DNA of 64,000 nucleotides from Schaalia radingae (GCF_900106055.1 NZ_LT629792.1:62001-126000); one strand, 5' to 3'; counted from the first letter of the stretch, positions 9,561 to 19,281 are shown. The notes: a model not told the origin generated them from the sequence alone. Translations and numbers: made by a program.

Positions 9561-9653
9561 CCACGGGAGCCCAGTTGTGCTGGGTTGAGAGGAGGGGGAA
9601 CAGGGCCCCTCGACCGTTGAACCTGATCCGGGTTAAAACCGGCGAAGGAAGGC
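9561..9653 (+). ncRNA. TPP riboswitch (THI element)
   Basis: The leader matches the TPP aptamer in order: CACGGGAGCC opening, a short P3 hairpin (CCCAG..CTGGG), the conserved TTGAGAGG, a second helix, then GACCGTTGAACCTGATCCGGG and GGCGAAGGAAGG closing. The GGAGC/CTGAGA/ACCTGATC set is diagnostic of thiamine pyrophosphate binding. It lies 49 bp before the thiamine-type ECF gene, so high TPP should reduce uptake-gene expression. No separate T-tailed terminator is visible, so control may be at translation by hiding the Shine-Dalgarno at 9691-9697. Confidence 0.93.
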
Positions 9654-9701
9654 TCTCTTCTCGTGCGCGTCTTCAAGGTCATACACGAGAAAGAGGACAC
9701 G

Positions 9702-10298
9702 ATGACTGACCAGAAGCCGCGCCTGAGCTGGCGCGTTGTTGATTTTGTGACAGCTGCAATCCTCGCGGTAGCCTGCGGCTGCATTTTCCTGCTGTGGAAC
9801 CAGCCCGGTGATTTATGGACCAAAGCGATGGATGCCCTCACCCCGGGTCTGGGCGGAATCGCCGTTGGAATCTGGCTGATTGGCGGTGTTCTGGGTGGCC
9901 TCATCATCCGCAAACCCGGTGCCGCACTGTTCGTTGAACTCCTGGCAGCATGTATGTCCGCAGCTCTGGGATCACAATGGGGCATCGGCGCGGTGTATTC
10001 AGGCATCGTGCAGGGACTCGGAGCTGAACTGATCCTCCTGATTGTTCTGTACCGCCGCTTCACATTGCCGATCGGCATTCTGACCGGTATGGGTTCAGCT
10101 CTGGGTGCATTCGTCTGGGAATTCATCGCCTACAACCACGCCAAAGGCGCACTGTTCAACGTCACGTACTTCATCACCACGCAGATCTCCGGCGCATTGC
10201 TGGCAGGCCTGCTCGGATGGTTCATCGTGCGCGGACTGGCTCAGACCGGCGCGCTTGACCGTTTCGCAGCTGGACGCGAGCGCCACGAACTCGTATGA
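9702..10298 (+). CDS. ykoE: ECF transporter S component, YkoE (thiamine precursor)
   Basis: Substrate-specificity subunit of a YkoEDC-type ECF importer for a thiamine precursor, presumably hydroxymethylpyrimidine. It is 198 residues with five or six membrane helices; motifs GSQWG, GLGAELIL and GSALGAFVWEF are typical of the YkoE family. ATG 9702 follows AAAGAGGAC; the open frame extends 13 codons upstream into the riboswitch spacer without a better site. The TPP riboswitch upstream and the ATGA overlap with the ATPase/T-subunit gene downstream agree with the assignment. Confidence 0.9.
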   Translation: MTDQKPRLSWRVVDFVTAAILAVACGCIFLLWNQPGDLWTKAMDALTPGLGGIAVGIWLIGGVLGGLIIRKPGAALFVELLAACMSAALGSQWGIGAVYSGIVQGLGAELILLIVLYRRFTLPIGILTGMGSALGAFVWEFIAYNHAKGALFNVTYFITTQISGALLAGLLGWFIVRGLAQTGALDRFAAGRERHELV

Positions 10299-12730
10299 GT
10301 CCGGCGGCAACTACCCGCGTGGATATCGGAGCCTCCGTTCACATCGACAGATGGGGATGGCGGCACGCCGGTAGACGCGCATGGGCACTGAATCAGATCA
10401 CCCTCGACATCAGGCCCGGCGAACACGTCCTCGTACTGGGGGCATCCGGGTCCGGCAAGTCAACACTGCTGTGCGGTATTGCCGGCGTACTCGGAGGTGA
10501 CGACGAGGGTGAATCTCACGGCACGCTCACTGTTGACGGGGCTCGCCCCGAACAAATGCGTGGCTCCATCGGCCTGGTCATGCAGGATCCGGAAGCACAG
10601 GTCGTGCTGGCGCGGGCCGGTGACGACGTCGCATTCGGATGCGAGAACCTGGCGGTGGAACGTGAGGAAATCTGGCAGCGCGTCGATCAGTCGCTGCACA
10701 TCGTGGACCTGAATATTCCGCTGGATCATCCAACGTCAAAACTGTCCGGTGGGCAGAAACAGCGTCTTGCCCTGGCAAGCGTGCTCGCCATGGATCCGCG
10801 TCTGCTGCTTCTGGATGAGCCGACAGCCAATCTGGATCCGCAGGGCGTCCAGCAGGTCCGCAACGCGACCCGCGCAGTACTGGAACGTACCGGTGCCACA
10901 GCAATCATCATCGAACACCGCGTTGACGTCTGGATGGAGCTGATTGACCGCGTCATCGTGGTGATCGACGGCGCAATCGGTGCTGACGGCACCGTGCAGG
11001 AAGTCCTGCATGACCAGGCTGATTACCTGCGTGAATGCGGGATCTGGCTGCCTGGTGACGAAGAAGCGGTGATCGGTGACAGTCGGCGTGACGTACGCAA
11101 TCAGCACACTGACAGCATCGTGAGTGGCAGCCAGGCTGATCCGGTCACCACCAACACGGATGCCATCACTGTCAGTGACCTGACTATCGGATACGACCCG
11201 GATCATCCGATTCGGCGCGACATTTCGATGCGTATTCCGCAGGGCAAATGCACCTGCATTGTCGGCGGAAACGGGTTGGGAAAGACAACACTGGCTTTGA
11301 CGATGGCCGGCCTGCTCAAGCCGCTTGACGGCAAGGTGCGAATCGATCCGGCGCTCACTGCAGCGTCGGATAAAACCTCTGCGCCCGGCGAGGGGCCCGA
11401 ACAGACAGTCTCACGCCGCCCGGAATGCGCCGACCCGTACGAATGGCGCTCGCGAGACTTGGTCGGACGATTGTCCATGGTCTTCCAGGAACCCGAATAC
11501 CAGTTCGTGTGCCGTACTGTTCAAGAAGAGCTCGAACTCGGGCCGACACTGGCGAAGCTGAAGGACGATCAGCGCGACGAACTGGTCAAGCGTTTCCTGA
11601 AAGCTCTGAAACTTGAGCACCTTGCTCGCGCGAATCCCATGACACTGTCCGGTGGAGAAAAACGCCGCCTGTCGGTGGCGACCGCGCTGATCAGCGCGCC
11701 GGACATTGTGATCGCCGATGAGCCGACCTTCGGACAGGACCGGTCCACATGGGTCGAACTGGTGGCACTGCTGCGCTCAGTGGTCGATGCCGGCACCACG
11801 CTCGTGGCGATCACGCACGACCACTCATTTGTTGAAGCAATGGCGGACAACGTCATTGATCTGAGCGAAGTTGGAACCGACGCACGCACAGATCCGGCAT
11901 CTGCCGGTGGTAGTGAGAGCACAGATGGCGTGGACGCCCTCGGCAATGAGGGGCATTCGCGTGCACACAGGCGGGGCGCAATGCTCAAAAAGGTCAACCC
12001 TGTGACGCAGGTGCTGGGAATCGCTGCAATGACGACCCCGCTGATCGCTTCCATTGACACAGTCAGTGCAGGCATTGCGCTGATCTGTGAACTGCTGCTG
12101 CTCCCACTGGTGGGAATCAGTGCGAAACAGATAGCAGTGAGAATGATCCCGGTCATCATCGCCGCACCGCTGGCGTCTGTGTCAATGCTCCTGTACGCCG
12201 ACCCGGGTGGAACGCTGTACTGGCACTGGGGGCCGATGGCGATCAGTGACCGCTCCATCGCGTTGGCAGCAGGAATATTCCTTCGTATCATCGCCGTCGC
12301 AATGCCGGCGATCGTTGTGTTCTCTCACATCGATCCGACTGACATGGCAGATGGACTCGGACAGATACTGCACCTGCCGGCACGCCCCGTCCTGGCATCC
12401 CTGGCAGGTGTCCGTATGGCCGGACTCATGATGGCCGACTGGAAAGCGCTCATGCAGGCTCGACGCATGCGCGGCCTCGGTGACGCCAACAGGTTCATCG
12501 CGTTCTTCCAGGGAGCGTTCGCACTGCTCGTCTTTGCGCTGCGCCGCTCCGCCAAACTGTCGGTGACGATGGAAGCACGAGGATTCGGTGCAGATACGCG
12601 GCGCACTTGGGCGCGCCCCTCCACAGTCAGCTGGGCGGACATGGTCTTCATGGTGCTGTGCATCGTGATCCCGGTGATCGCACTGACCACAGCAATCCGT
12701 TTCGGCTGTTTCGAATCAATCGGCACCTGA
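10295..12730 (+). CDS. Fused ECF ATPases and T subunit (YkoD-YkoC fusion)
   Basis: One 811-residue polypeptide carries both ATPases and the coupling subunit of the YkoE importer. Domain A1: Walker A GASGSGKST (49-57), LSGGQ (150-154), DEPTANL (174-180). Domain A2: Walker A GGNGLGKTT (324-332), LSGGE (451-455), DEPTFGQD (475-482). After an acidic/Ser linker (about 525-560) comes an EcfT domain with several membrane helices and both coupling motifs, ARRMRG (722-727) and ARGFG (761-765). In Bacillus these are separate YkoD and YkoC. ATPases fused to each other are common; fusing T as well is less usual. The start overlaps the ykoE stop (ATGA). A strong hairpin follows the stop. Confidence 0.92.
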   Translation: MSPAATTRVDIGASVHIDRWGWRHAGRRAWALNQITLDIRPGEHVLVLGASGSGKSTLLCGIAGVLGGDDEGESHGTLTVDGARPEQMRGSIGLVMQDPEAQVVLARAGDDVAFGCENLAVEREEIWQRVDQSLHIVDLNIPLDHPTSKLSGGQKQRLALASVLAMDPRLLLLDEPTANLDPQGVQQVRNATRAVLERTGATAIIIEHRVDVWMELIDRVIVVIDGAIGADGTVQEVLHDQADYLRECGIWLPGDEEAVIGDSRRDVRNQHTDSIVSGSQADPVTTNTDAITVSDLTIGYDPDHPIRRDISMRIPQGKCTCIVGGNGLGKTTLALTMAGLLKPLDGKVRIDPALTAASDKTSAPGEGPEQTVSRRPECADPYEWRSRDLVGRLSMVFQEPEYQFVCRTVQEELELGPTLAKLKDDQRDELVKRFLKALKLEHLARANPMTLSGGEKRRLSVATALISAPDIVIADEPTFGQDRSTWVELVALLRSVVDAGTTLVAITHDHSFVEAMADNVIDLSEVGTDARTDPASAGGSESTDGVDALGNEGHSRAHRRGAMLKKVNPVTQVLGIAAMTTPLIASIDTVSAGIALICELLLLPLVGISAKQIAVRMIPVIIAAPLASVSMLLYADPGGTLYWHWGPMAISDRSIALAAGIFLRIIAVAMPAIVVFSHIDPTDMADGLGQILHLPARPVLASLAGVRMAGLMMADWKALMQARRMRGLGDANRFIAFFQGAFALLVFALRRSAKLSVTMEARGFGADTRRTWARPSTVSWADMVFMVLCIVIPVIALTTAIRFGCFESIGT

Positions 12731-12740
12731 ACAGGAACGA

Positions 12741-12796
12741 AGACAGACGAGCCGGCCGCAGGTACCTCACTGGGTACAGCGCCGGCTCGTCTGTCT
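12741..12796 (+). terminator. Terminator of the thiamine ECF operon
   Basis: A perfect 16-bp stem (12741-12756 with 12781-12796, AGACAGACGAGCCGGC and its complement) starts 10 bp after the stop codon. The loop holds a second small stem (GTACC/GGTAC). A short GTCTGTCT-type tail replaces a pure T-run. Confidence 0.75.
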
Positions 12797-12832
12797 GTCT
12801 GCGGCGCATCACCCATGCAGTAGGCTGACTGA

Positions 12833-13693
12833 GTGCCGACTTCCCATATTGCCAAAACTGACGACGTCAACCCTTTCGAGCGTGCCACGTCCTCGTATGG
12901 GCACATCCGCCCCGGATACCCGGCTGCAGCGGTCGACACACTGATCGGTGCCTGCGAGGCGAGCGGCCTGCAGACCGAGTCGCCAGTGCGTATCGCAGAC
13001 ATCGGTGCCGGCACAGGAAAAATGACGTTCGCACTGGCACGGCGTGAAGTCGATGTTGTTGCCGTTGAACCGGCCCGGGCAATGCGCGATCAACTCACCG
13101 GCGTTCTTCATGGGCATGACGTCGCCGACAATTCGGCCATGAACGAGGGCGACCCAGCTGCGGATGGAACACCATGGCATCAGGCGCACTCAGGGCTTAT
13201 CCGCGTGACTGATGGAACCGGGGAGCGGACCACATTGCCGGATCGAAGTGTCGACGGTGCAGTATTTGCACAGTCGTGGCACTGGGTCGATGCGCATGAG
13301 GCGAGCGCCGAGCTGGCGCGAATTGTTCGACCTGGCGGCGTGGTGGCAGCAGTGTTCAACCAGATGGATGTGCGGATGCCGTGGGTGCACCGCCTGACAC
13401 GGATCATGCGTTCGGGCGACGTGCACCGGCCCGACAAACCACCCAGGTGGGACCCGCCGATCACACCGGCGACGCTGCATACCTGCAGGTGGATGCACGT
13501 CTTACTGCCCGAACAGGTGATGGAACTGGCACGCACCCGCTCCTCGTACCTGCGGGCGAGCACGGCCATGCGCAAACGCATGCAACGCAACCTGCACTGG
13601 TACCTGTACGAACACCTGCGCTACGAAAGCGACCAGTGGGTGTCCATCCCTGTCGTCACGATGACGTGGATTGCGCGCAACGGACTCAACTAA
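12833..13693 (+). CDS. Class I SAM-dependent methyltransferase
   Basis: A 286-residue soluble protein with the Rossmann methyltransferase pattern: VRIADIGAGTGKMTFALARR is motif I binding S-adenosylmethionine, VVAVEPARAM is the acidic end of strand 2, and DGAVFAQSWHWVDAHEA is the post-II region typical of Methyltransf_11 proteins. The N-terminal segment (FERATSSYGHIRPGYP) resembles the phenazine/trans-aconitate methyltransferase-like group. The substrate is unknown. Translation starts at a GTG; the next ATG would delete motif I. It stands alone after the thiamine operon terminator and converges on the oxidoreductase gene. Confidence 0.85.
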   Translation: MPTSHIAKTDDVNPFERATSSYGHIRPGYPAAAVDTLIGACEASGLQTESPVRIADIGAGTGKMTFALARREVDVVAVEPARAMRDQLTGVLHGHDVADNSAMNEGDPAADGTPWHQAHSGLIRVTDGTGERTTLPDRSVDGAVFAQSWHWVDAHEASAELARIVRPGGVVAAVFNQMDVRMPWVHRLTRIMRSGDVHRPDKPPRWDPPITPATLHTCRWMHVLLPEQVMELARTRSSYLRASTAMRKRMQRNLHWYLYEHLRYESDQWVSIPVVTMTWIARNGLN

Positions 13694-13757
13694 AGTGTGC
13701 CGGCAGCTTTAACAGTGATGCCGGGGCGATTCTTACGCGCTGCCACCAGCGCAAACC

Positions 13758-14855
13758 CTACCCATTAATTCCAGGATGGCGGATGTCGAGCTGGGCACGC
13801 ACCTGATCGATCATGTCCATGACCTCCACCGTTGTGCGCCACGGCATCACACTGCTTTGGGTGTGACCCTGGGCCAGGCAGCGCGCCACTTCAGCCGCCT
13901 CATACTGGAAGCCGCCGGGAATGCGGGCATCCCACTGTTCCACGACTTCGTTCCCCTCGTCATCCCACGTGCGCAACTGCAGGATACCGGGCTGGTAGAA
14001 CTGCTCAGGCAACTCCAGGCACCCACCTGCACAGACCACTTCGGCCGCTGTAGCTGAACGCGCATCCATCGCGGCGCGAGCCACACCCAGCGCATCGCCT
14101 GCGCGCACAGTAACAACCTCAGCGGTGTCAAGGTGATCAGGACGCATCCGGCCGTGCGCCGACAGCTCCTCGGGCGCACCGAGCACCTGATGGACAAAAG
14201 ACAGGGAATACACGCCCAGATCCAGCACGGCTCCGCCACCCAGCTCAGGGCGAATGAGGCGCGGAACGTCAAGGAGGCGCTGCCCGTGATCAGCATGAAC
14301 CGAATGCACCGCTCCCAGACCCCCTCCGGCGAGGATGGCGCGAAGAACGTGATGGTGAGGCAAGTGGCGCATCCACATAGCCTCCATCGCAAACAGGTGC
14401 GCTCGTTCAGCCGCATCGAAAACATCGCGTGCCTGCTGTGCCGTCATCGTGAACGGCTTTTCCACCAGCACAGGCTTGCCCGCACGCAGAGCCATCAGCG
14501 CGCAACGTGCATGGTAGGGGTGGATCGTCGACACATACACCGCGTCCACGTCATCGCACGCCACGAGTTCCTCGTACGAATCCACAGCCCGCTCGACGTC
14601 ATTGTCACGTGCAAACGCCTTTGCCCTGGACGGTTCGCGGGCAGCGACCGCGACGACGCGTGAAGTCGTGTACGAATTGATCGCGGTACACATCGTGCGG
14701 GCAATGCCGCTGGCACCAATGATTCCCCACTGAATACTGGGAGCATCCATCGGGTCAGGGATGTGCACGTCGCCAGCCAGGCGGCGCATCGCAGGCGGCA
14801 ACTCCGGGAGGGTTTGATGGGGGGACGAGGGTGTCTTCGATGTATCTGGCGTCAT
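13758..14855 (-). CDS. Gfo/Idh/MocA-family oxidoreductase
   Basis: NAD(P)-dependent dehydrogenase of the glucose-fructose oxidoreductase family. After a 35-residue hydrophilic leader comes the nucleotide loop WGIIGASGIARTM, then the family signature VEKPFTMTAQQARDVFDAA. The C-terminal alpha/beta domain (GGGAVLDLGVYSLSFV) carries the substrate site. Relatives act on sugars, trans-dihydrodiols or inositol-like polyols, so the substrate cannot be fixed. The leader before the Rossmann fold is longer than usual, and the ATG at 14748 (MDAPSIQWGIIG) is an alternative start. Confidence 0.85.
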   Translation of the reverse strand: MTPDTSKTPSSPHQTLPELPPAMRRLAGDVHIPDPMDAPSIQWGIIGASGIARTMCTAINSYTTSRVVAVAAREPSRAKAFARDNDVERAVDSYEELVACDDVDAVYVSTIHPYHARCALMALRAGKPVLVEKPFTMTAQQARDVFDAAERAHLFAMEAMWMRHLPHHHVLRAILAGGGLGAVHSVHADHGQRLLDVPRLIRPELGGGAVLDLGVYSLSFVHQVLGAPEELSAHGRMRPDHLDTAEVVTVRAGDALGVARAAMDARSATAAEVVCAGGCLELPEQFYQPGILQLRTWDDEGNEVVEQWDARIPGGFQYEAAEVARCLAQGHTQSSVMPWRTTVEVMDMIDQVRAQLDIRHPGING

Positions 14856-15015
14856 AATTCGATTCTGTCACATAAGTGTGCCGACTACGTGCGGTCGAAG
14901 GTGACGCCAACGTCAGGTGAATCGTGGTGATGCGGTGCGATGTTCGTACAATAAAGAGGACACGGACGTGAACGTATCCCCACGTCTGACATTCCATGCA
15001 ACACGGAGGTGACGG

Positions 15016-16725
15016 GTGCTCGACAGTCCATCTCTGCTCGGCATTATCGCCGCGCTGGTGATGTATGCAGTGTCCGTGTCGCCGTCCCTGCTGCCCAGAT
15101 CCTGGTGGTGGCAAGCCGTCGTGTCCGGCGTTCTGGCATCGCTCGGATACGTGGTGGGAGTGGTGATCGAGAGCGCGGGAACGTTAATTTTGCGCCTGAC
15201 TGACTTAACCATCAGTGCCTCGCCTGCCACCGAAACCGGGTTGCGGTGGGCCGCATTCGTTATTTTCATGATCTGGTTCATCCGATCAGTTGTTCAGTCA
15301 TTCATCCACGCCCGCTCAGCTGCGCAACTGGTGGACATGCCCGGTCCGCGAATCAGTTCCATCCTGCTGGGAATGGTCGGAGCATTTGTGCTCTTCCACG
15401 TGATCATCGGTGTACTGGATGCGTTGCTGTGGATGCTGGCCACCCTGGTCACTTTCCTGGCGCGATGGATACCGGTGTGGATCGCGTTGGCGGTGGGATG
15501 CGCAATCATTGTGGCGCTGCTGATCCTGTTGACCTCAAAAGTGATTATCGCTGGAGGTGTCACGTTCTTTTCCCGAAAGGCATGGGAAATGAACAACCGC
15601 ACCGCCAAAGGGATCTTTCGTCCCGAGGTGCCCGAACGATCCGGATCCCACCATTCCCTGGTGTCGTGGGCATCCGTTGGCGGTCAGGGCCGCGTGTTTT
15701 TGGGACGAGGCCCCTCGCGCCACGACATTGAAGAGGTGACCGGGCGCGAGGCCCTCGAACCTATTCGCGTCTACGCCGGCATGCCGACAGGCGGGCAGAC
15801 CCTCGCTGACGCAGCTGACATGGTGGTGCGCGAATTGGAACGCACCGGCGCATTCGAGCGGGCGGTCATCGCCGTCAATACGTCAACGGGATCCGGCTGG
15901 GTTGACGAGTGGGAAGTGCAGCCTCTGGAGTACCTGAGCTGCGGCAACTGCGCCACAGCATCGATGCAGTATTCCTACGCACCCTCGTCCCTGCATTGGA
16001 TGACCGGATTGGACCACTGCGTCGAAGCCGCGATCATGCTGTACCAGGCAGTCAAGAAGGCAGTGGACGGTCTGCCTGCTAATCAGCGGCCGGCGTTGTA
16101 TATCACTGGAGAGTCGCTCGGCGCATTCGCCTCACAGGCTGTGTATACCGACCTGGCCGATGTGATGCGTCAGGTGGACGGTGCGCTGTGGGTGGGGACG
16201 CCCTCGTTCACCCCGATGCATCAGGAGCTGACAGAAAAGAGGCATCGCGGATCGCCCGAGGTGGCACCTGTTGTGGACAATGCGCGGCATGTGCGCTTTG
16301 CGACAGGTCCGGAGGATCTGCGCCACGATATATACGGCCGTGAACTCGGGCCGTGGCACTTCCCGCGCATCATCTACGCACAACACCCGTCCGACCCGGT
16401 GGTGTGGTGGACGGGCCGCCTGGCGTGGTACCAGCCGGACTGGATGCGTGAAAAAGCCGGCCGCGACGTGTCACTGTCCATGGAGTACACCCGTATCGGG
16501 ACATACCTGCAGGTGCTGGCTGATTTGCCGGTGGCGGGTCGGGCACCCGGTGGGCACGGGCACACCTACCACCACGAACTGATCCCCATGTGGAAGGAAC
16601 TGCTGGGGCTTGGGGACGCAGAACGTCCCAACACGCTGCCCGATGGCCAGTGGGCTGATGATGCGATGCTGCGGAGGATCGGGCACGCCATTTCCGCCAA
16701 CATTGCGCTGTCCGAACGCCAGTAG
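15016..16725 (+). CDS. Membrane-anchored alpha/beta-hydrolase family protein
   Basis: A 569-residue protein of the actinobacterial alpha/beta-hydrolase_9 type. Residues 1-200 hold about five membrane helices. The C-terminal two thirds is an extracytoplasmic or cytoplasmic hydrolase-like domain with the nucleophile elbow TGESLGAFAS and a late His (HTYHHELIP) that could complete a triad. SCGNCATASMQY contains two closely spaced Cys. Substrates of this family are not established; lipid or ester hydrolysis is a guess. GTG 15016 has a good CGGAGG upstream. Its neighbours diverge (oxidoreductase) and converge (lipid kinase), so it is monocistronic. Confidence 0.8.
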   Translation: MLDSPSLLGIIAALVMYAVSVSPSLLPRSWWWQAVVSGVLASLGYVVGVVIESAGTLILRLTDLTISASPATETGLRWAAFVIFMIWFIRSVVQSFIHARSAAQLVDMPGPRISSILLGMVGAFVLFHVIIGVLDALLWMLATLVTFLARWIPVWIALAVGCAIIVALLILLTSKVIIAGGVTFFSRKAWEMNNRTAKGIFRPEVPERSGSHHSLVSWASVGGQGRVFLGRGPSRHDIEEVTGREALEPIRVYAGMPTGGQTLADAADMVVRELERTGAFERAVIAVNTSTGSGWVDEWEVQPLEYLSCGNCATASMQYSYAPSSLHWMTGLDHCVEAAIMLYQAVKKAVDGLPANQRPALYITGESLGAFASQAVYTDLADVMRQVDGALWVGTPSFTPMHQELTEKRHRGSPEVAPVVDNARHVRFATGPEDLRHDIYGRELGPWHFPRIIYAQHPSDPVVWWTGRLAWYQPDWMREKAGRDVSLSMEYTRIGTYLQVLADLPVAGRAPGGHGHTYHHELIPMWKELLGLGDAERPNTLPDGQWADDAMLRRIGHAISANIALSERQ

Positions 16726-16767
16726 GCGGCGGTCAGGCAGGCTGCCGGAGAGCGAGTCCCTTGAGCG

Positions 16768-18033
16768 TTACTGGCGCGGAACTGCGATATCGACGGCAGA
16801 CTCGTCAACCCTGACATGTACCGTCGAGGCTGTTCCGACCGGATCCCCGTCGACTTGCACGATGCACGGCTGATCGACGTCGACCTTGACATCGCGGCAC
16901 TGGCGAGCTGTCATGTGGCCGGTCGAAGCAGGCAGATCCAGTGGTGTCCATCCTGCTCCCTGCGCAAGAATCTTCCCCGCAACGTCTGCCCAGCCAAGCA
17001 GACCTGCGCGCACGTCCACTGCCACCACGTCGAGGAGTCCGTCAGTCGGATCCGCATCAGGCACCAGCACCAGGTAGGGCAGCTCACCACAGTTGGCAAC
17101 CATGATGGTCCGTGCCGGCACATCGCTCAGTTCTTCAACATCAGGGCGGTCACCCTCGTCTGCCTGCGCGTCGGGGTGTTCTGCCAGGTCAGGAGCCACC
17201 GTCGACTGGTCGGCGGAGACAGCATCCTTCAACTTCAGTGACGCCTTCATGCGTTTGCCGTGCAGCGCCTTCACACCGGAAATGACGTAGGCAATCCACC
17301 CGATCTTCTTCTTCAGACCAGAATCCGTGTTCGCCATCGTCTCGCCATCAAAGCCCATTCCTGCAATGACCGTATAGGCGAATTCATCATCCTCTGCGAT
17401 GGTGTCACCGTTCGCATCCAGGCGTTCGCGTGCTTCGCGGATCAGCTGGCCTTCAGCGGTCAGGTCGCCAACCTCGTCCGGATCTTCCATCCGCAGCCAC
17501 GCCAAGTCACCGTGAATAAAGGTGCTGCCCAGCGCAATACGGATGGCTTCATCCAGGTCGTCGGTGGGAATATTCAGGTTGCGTGCCAGCAGGTTGCCGG
17601 TTCCGGCGGGGATGATTCCCATCGGCACGCCGCTGTGAGCCAGGCTGGCCGCAACTGCACGCACGGTCCCATCACCGCCAGCAGCGATGACCAGTGATGC
17701 GCCCTTCGTCAGGGCCTCAATGGCCTGCCCGGTGCCGGGATCTTCCTCGCTTGTCTCAATCCACTCGATGTGGGAGACGTTGCATGAGCGCGCTACTTCT
17801 TCGACGTGGGCCTGGAACTGTTCAGTATCGGACTGTTTGGCAGGGTTGAACACGACCCACACGTTCTCCAGCGTCTTGTCGCTCTCATGGGTGTTGACGT
17901 CGAACTGGGCGTCCTGGCGCGCATTTGAGCGCGATTGCTGGAAGGCGAGCCAGCGTACGACCAACACCAGACCAGCTGCTGTAGCGCCAGCCGTGGCCAA
18001 ACCGATCCATCGTGAAAGATTGATGCGTCCCAT
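16768..18033 (-). CDS. Diacylglycerol/lipid kinase family protein
   Basis: Predicted lipid kinase of the DagK/YegS/LCB5 group, which phosphorylates diacylglycerol or related lipids. A single membrane helix (about 9-30) anchors the N-terminus. The catalytic fold follows with VWVVFNPAK, the nucleotide loop IAAGGDGTVRAVA (GGDGT at 119-123) and MGIIPAGTGNLLARNL, the second signature. The C-terminal beta-sandwich ends with VQVDGDPVG, as in the family. An acidic insert around 275-300 is disordered-looking. The 160-bp gap to the DsbA-like gene upstream suggests its own promoter. Confidence 0.88.
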   Translation of the reverse strand: MGRINLSRWIGLATAGATAAGLVLVVRWLAFQQSRSNARQDAQFDVNTHESDKTLENVWVVFNPAKQSDTEQFQAHVEEVARSCNVSHIEWIETSEEDPGTGQAIEALTKGASLVIAAGGDGTVRAVAASLAHSGVPMGIIPAGTGNLLARNLNIPTDDLDEAIRIALGSTFIHGDLAWLRMEDPDEVGDLTAEGQLIREARERLDANGDTIAEDDEFAYTVIAGMGFDGETMANTDSGLKKKIGWIAYVISGVKALHGKRMKASLKLKDAVSADQSTVAPDLAEHPDAQADEGDRPDVEELSDVPARTIMVANCGELPYLVLVPDADPTDGLLDVVAVDVRAGLLGWADVAGKILAQGAGWTPLDLPASTGHMTARQCRDVKVDVDQPCIVQVDGDPVGTASTVHVRVDESAVDIAVPRQ

Positions 18034-18193
18034 GAAAAGCTCCTATCTGACGGTGCGACTGTCTGGACTGTGCAGCTTCGAGTTCCCAGCGGTGCGGACG
18101 GGCCGGCCCGCCAGTCCTGTTCGACTCTCTGGTACCTTCTACCTCTATTGTCGGGCAAAGTGGGCGCAGGGGCGCGGCGGTTAATCCTTCTGC

Positions 18194-19204
18194 CTACTTC
18201 TCGGCCGCCGGCTCGATCGCCTTGCCGGCTTCAGCAGCCTGATTCTCGATGGTGCGGATGAAGTAGTCAACAGGGTAGACACCTGTCAGGTACGCGTTGT
18301 TGATGAAGAACGAGGGTGTTCCCGTCAACCCCACTGATTTGCCGTGCTGCGTATCAGCCTGGACGGCGTCCTTGATCTTCTCGGACGTCAGGTCGGCGCG
18401 GAATTGATCCAGGTCTGCCACACCTACCTGCTCAGCAATCTGCGTGACGGACTCTTCAGTGTAGGACGCATGATCTTGCGTGGGAGCCTGAGCGAAAACC
18501 GCTTCGTGGAATTCGACGTACTTGCCCTGCAGGCCGGCTGCCCGCGCAGCGGCGGCAGCGATGTCAGACCCCTTGTCGGAGAAGATCACCATGTCGCGGT
18601 ACTCGATGCGCAGCGTCCCATTGTCAATCAGTTCCTGAAACTTGGGCTCAACCTCCTGGGCGTACTTGGCGCACATGGGGCACGAGTAATCCGAGTACTC
18701 GACCATCACGACGGGAGCGTCGACCTCGCCGCGCGCCATCGGGTCGTTGGGATCGCGTCGTGGCTCATCGGCCAGAATCTTCAACGCCTCCTCATTGGTC
18801 TGCGAGGGAGCGTAGTCCAGCTGCTGTTGAGTGGTTGCGGATTCAGAGTTTTCACCTTGCTGCGATGCCGCCTCGTCCTGTGTCTGCGAGGACGCCTCGC
18901 TTTGTGCCTGTGACGGCTGCGGCGCGGTGCTTCGCCCAACGAACACTCCGGCGGCGAACGCCAGGACCACTGCCAAAACAGCGGCAATGGCGACCAGGAC
19001 GGATGACGAGGAGCGCGACGACTGTGAGCGCGCCGCACGAGCATCAGTGCCGTGCGTAGCTGATCCTGCTGGTGCGGAATTCTCGTCTGCACCAGCAGAG
19101 CCGGTGGAGGAGGCTTGTGAGCCGGAGACGGGCACGGTGCGCGTCAAATGTGAATCTGCGCGACCAGGTGATTCAGAATCAGAAGAAGTACGCTGAATGT
19201 CCAT
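18194..19204 (-). CDS. DsbA-like thioredoxin-fold protein, membrane-anchored
   Basis: Extracytoplasmic disulfide oxidoreductase candidate of the DsbA/Thioredoxin_4 family. The layout is a Ser/Ala-rich cytoplasmic tail (1-68), one membrane helix (69-89), a Gln/Ser-rich linker (95-140), and a thioredoxin domain with active site SCPMCAKY (CPMC at 175-178) and cis-proline loop TGTPSFFI. Actinobacteria use such proteins to fold secreted and sortase-attached proteins. A VKOR or DsbB partner is not in this window. The start codon is 77 bp upstream of the neighbouring flippase-like gene's stop. Confidence 0.88.
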   Translation of the reverse strand: MDIQRTSSDSESPGRADSHLTRTVPVSGSQASSTGSAGADENSAPAGSATHGTDARAARSQSSRSSSSVLVAIAAVLAVVLAFAAGVFVGRSTAPQPSQAQSEASSQTQDEAASQQGENSESATTQQQLDYAPSQTNEEALKILADEPRRDPNDPMARGEVDAPVVMVEYSDYSCPMCAKYAQEVEPKFQELIDNGTLRIEYRDMVIFSDKGSDIAAAAARAAGLQGKYVEFHEAVFAQAPTQDHASYTEESVTQIAEQVGVADLDQFRADLTSEKIKDAVQADTQHGKSVGLTGTPSFFINNAYLTGVYPVDYFIRTIENQAAEAGKAIEPAAEK

Positions 19205-19281
19205 ACACGCACATTATCGCGTTTTACGTGGCCACGTCGGTCGAGCCACCTCCGGTGCACAACGCGATGCGATCCGAAGAT

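Noticed and set aside
11569..12291. A 240-codon minus-strand frame
   Set aside because: Antisense to the clearly functional ECF fusion, with Ser/Ala/Arg-rich shadow sequence.
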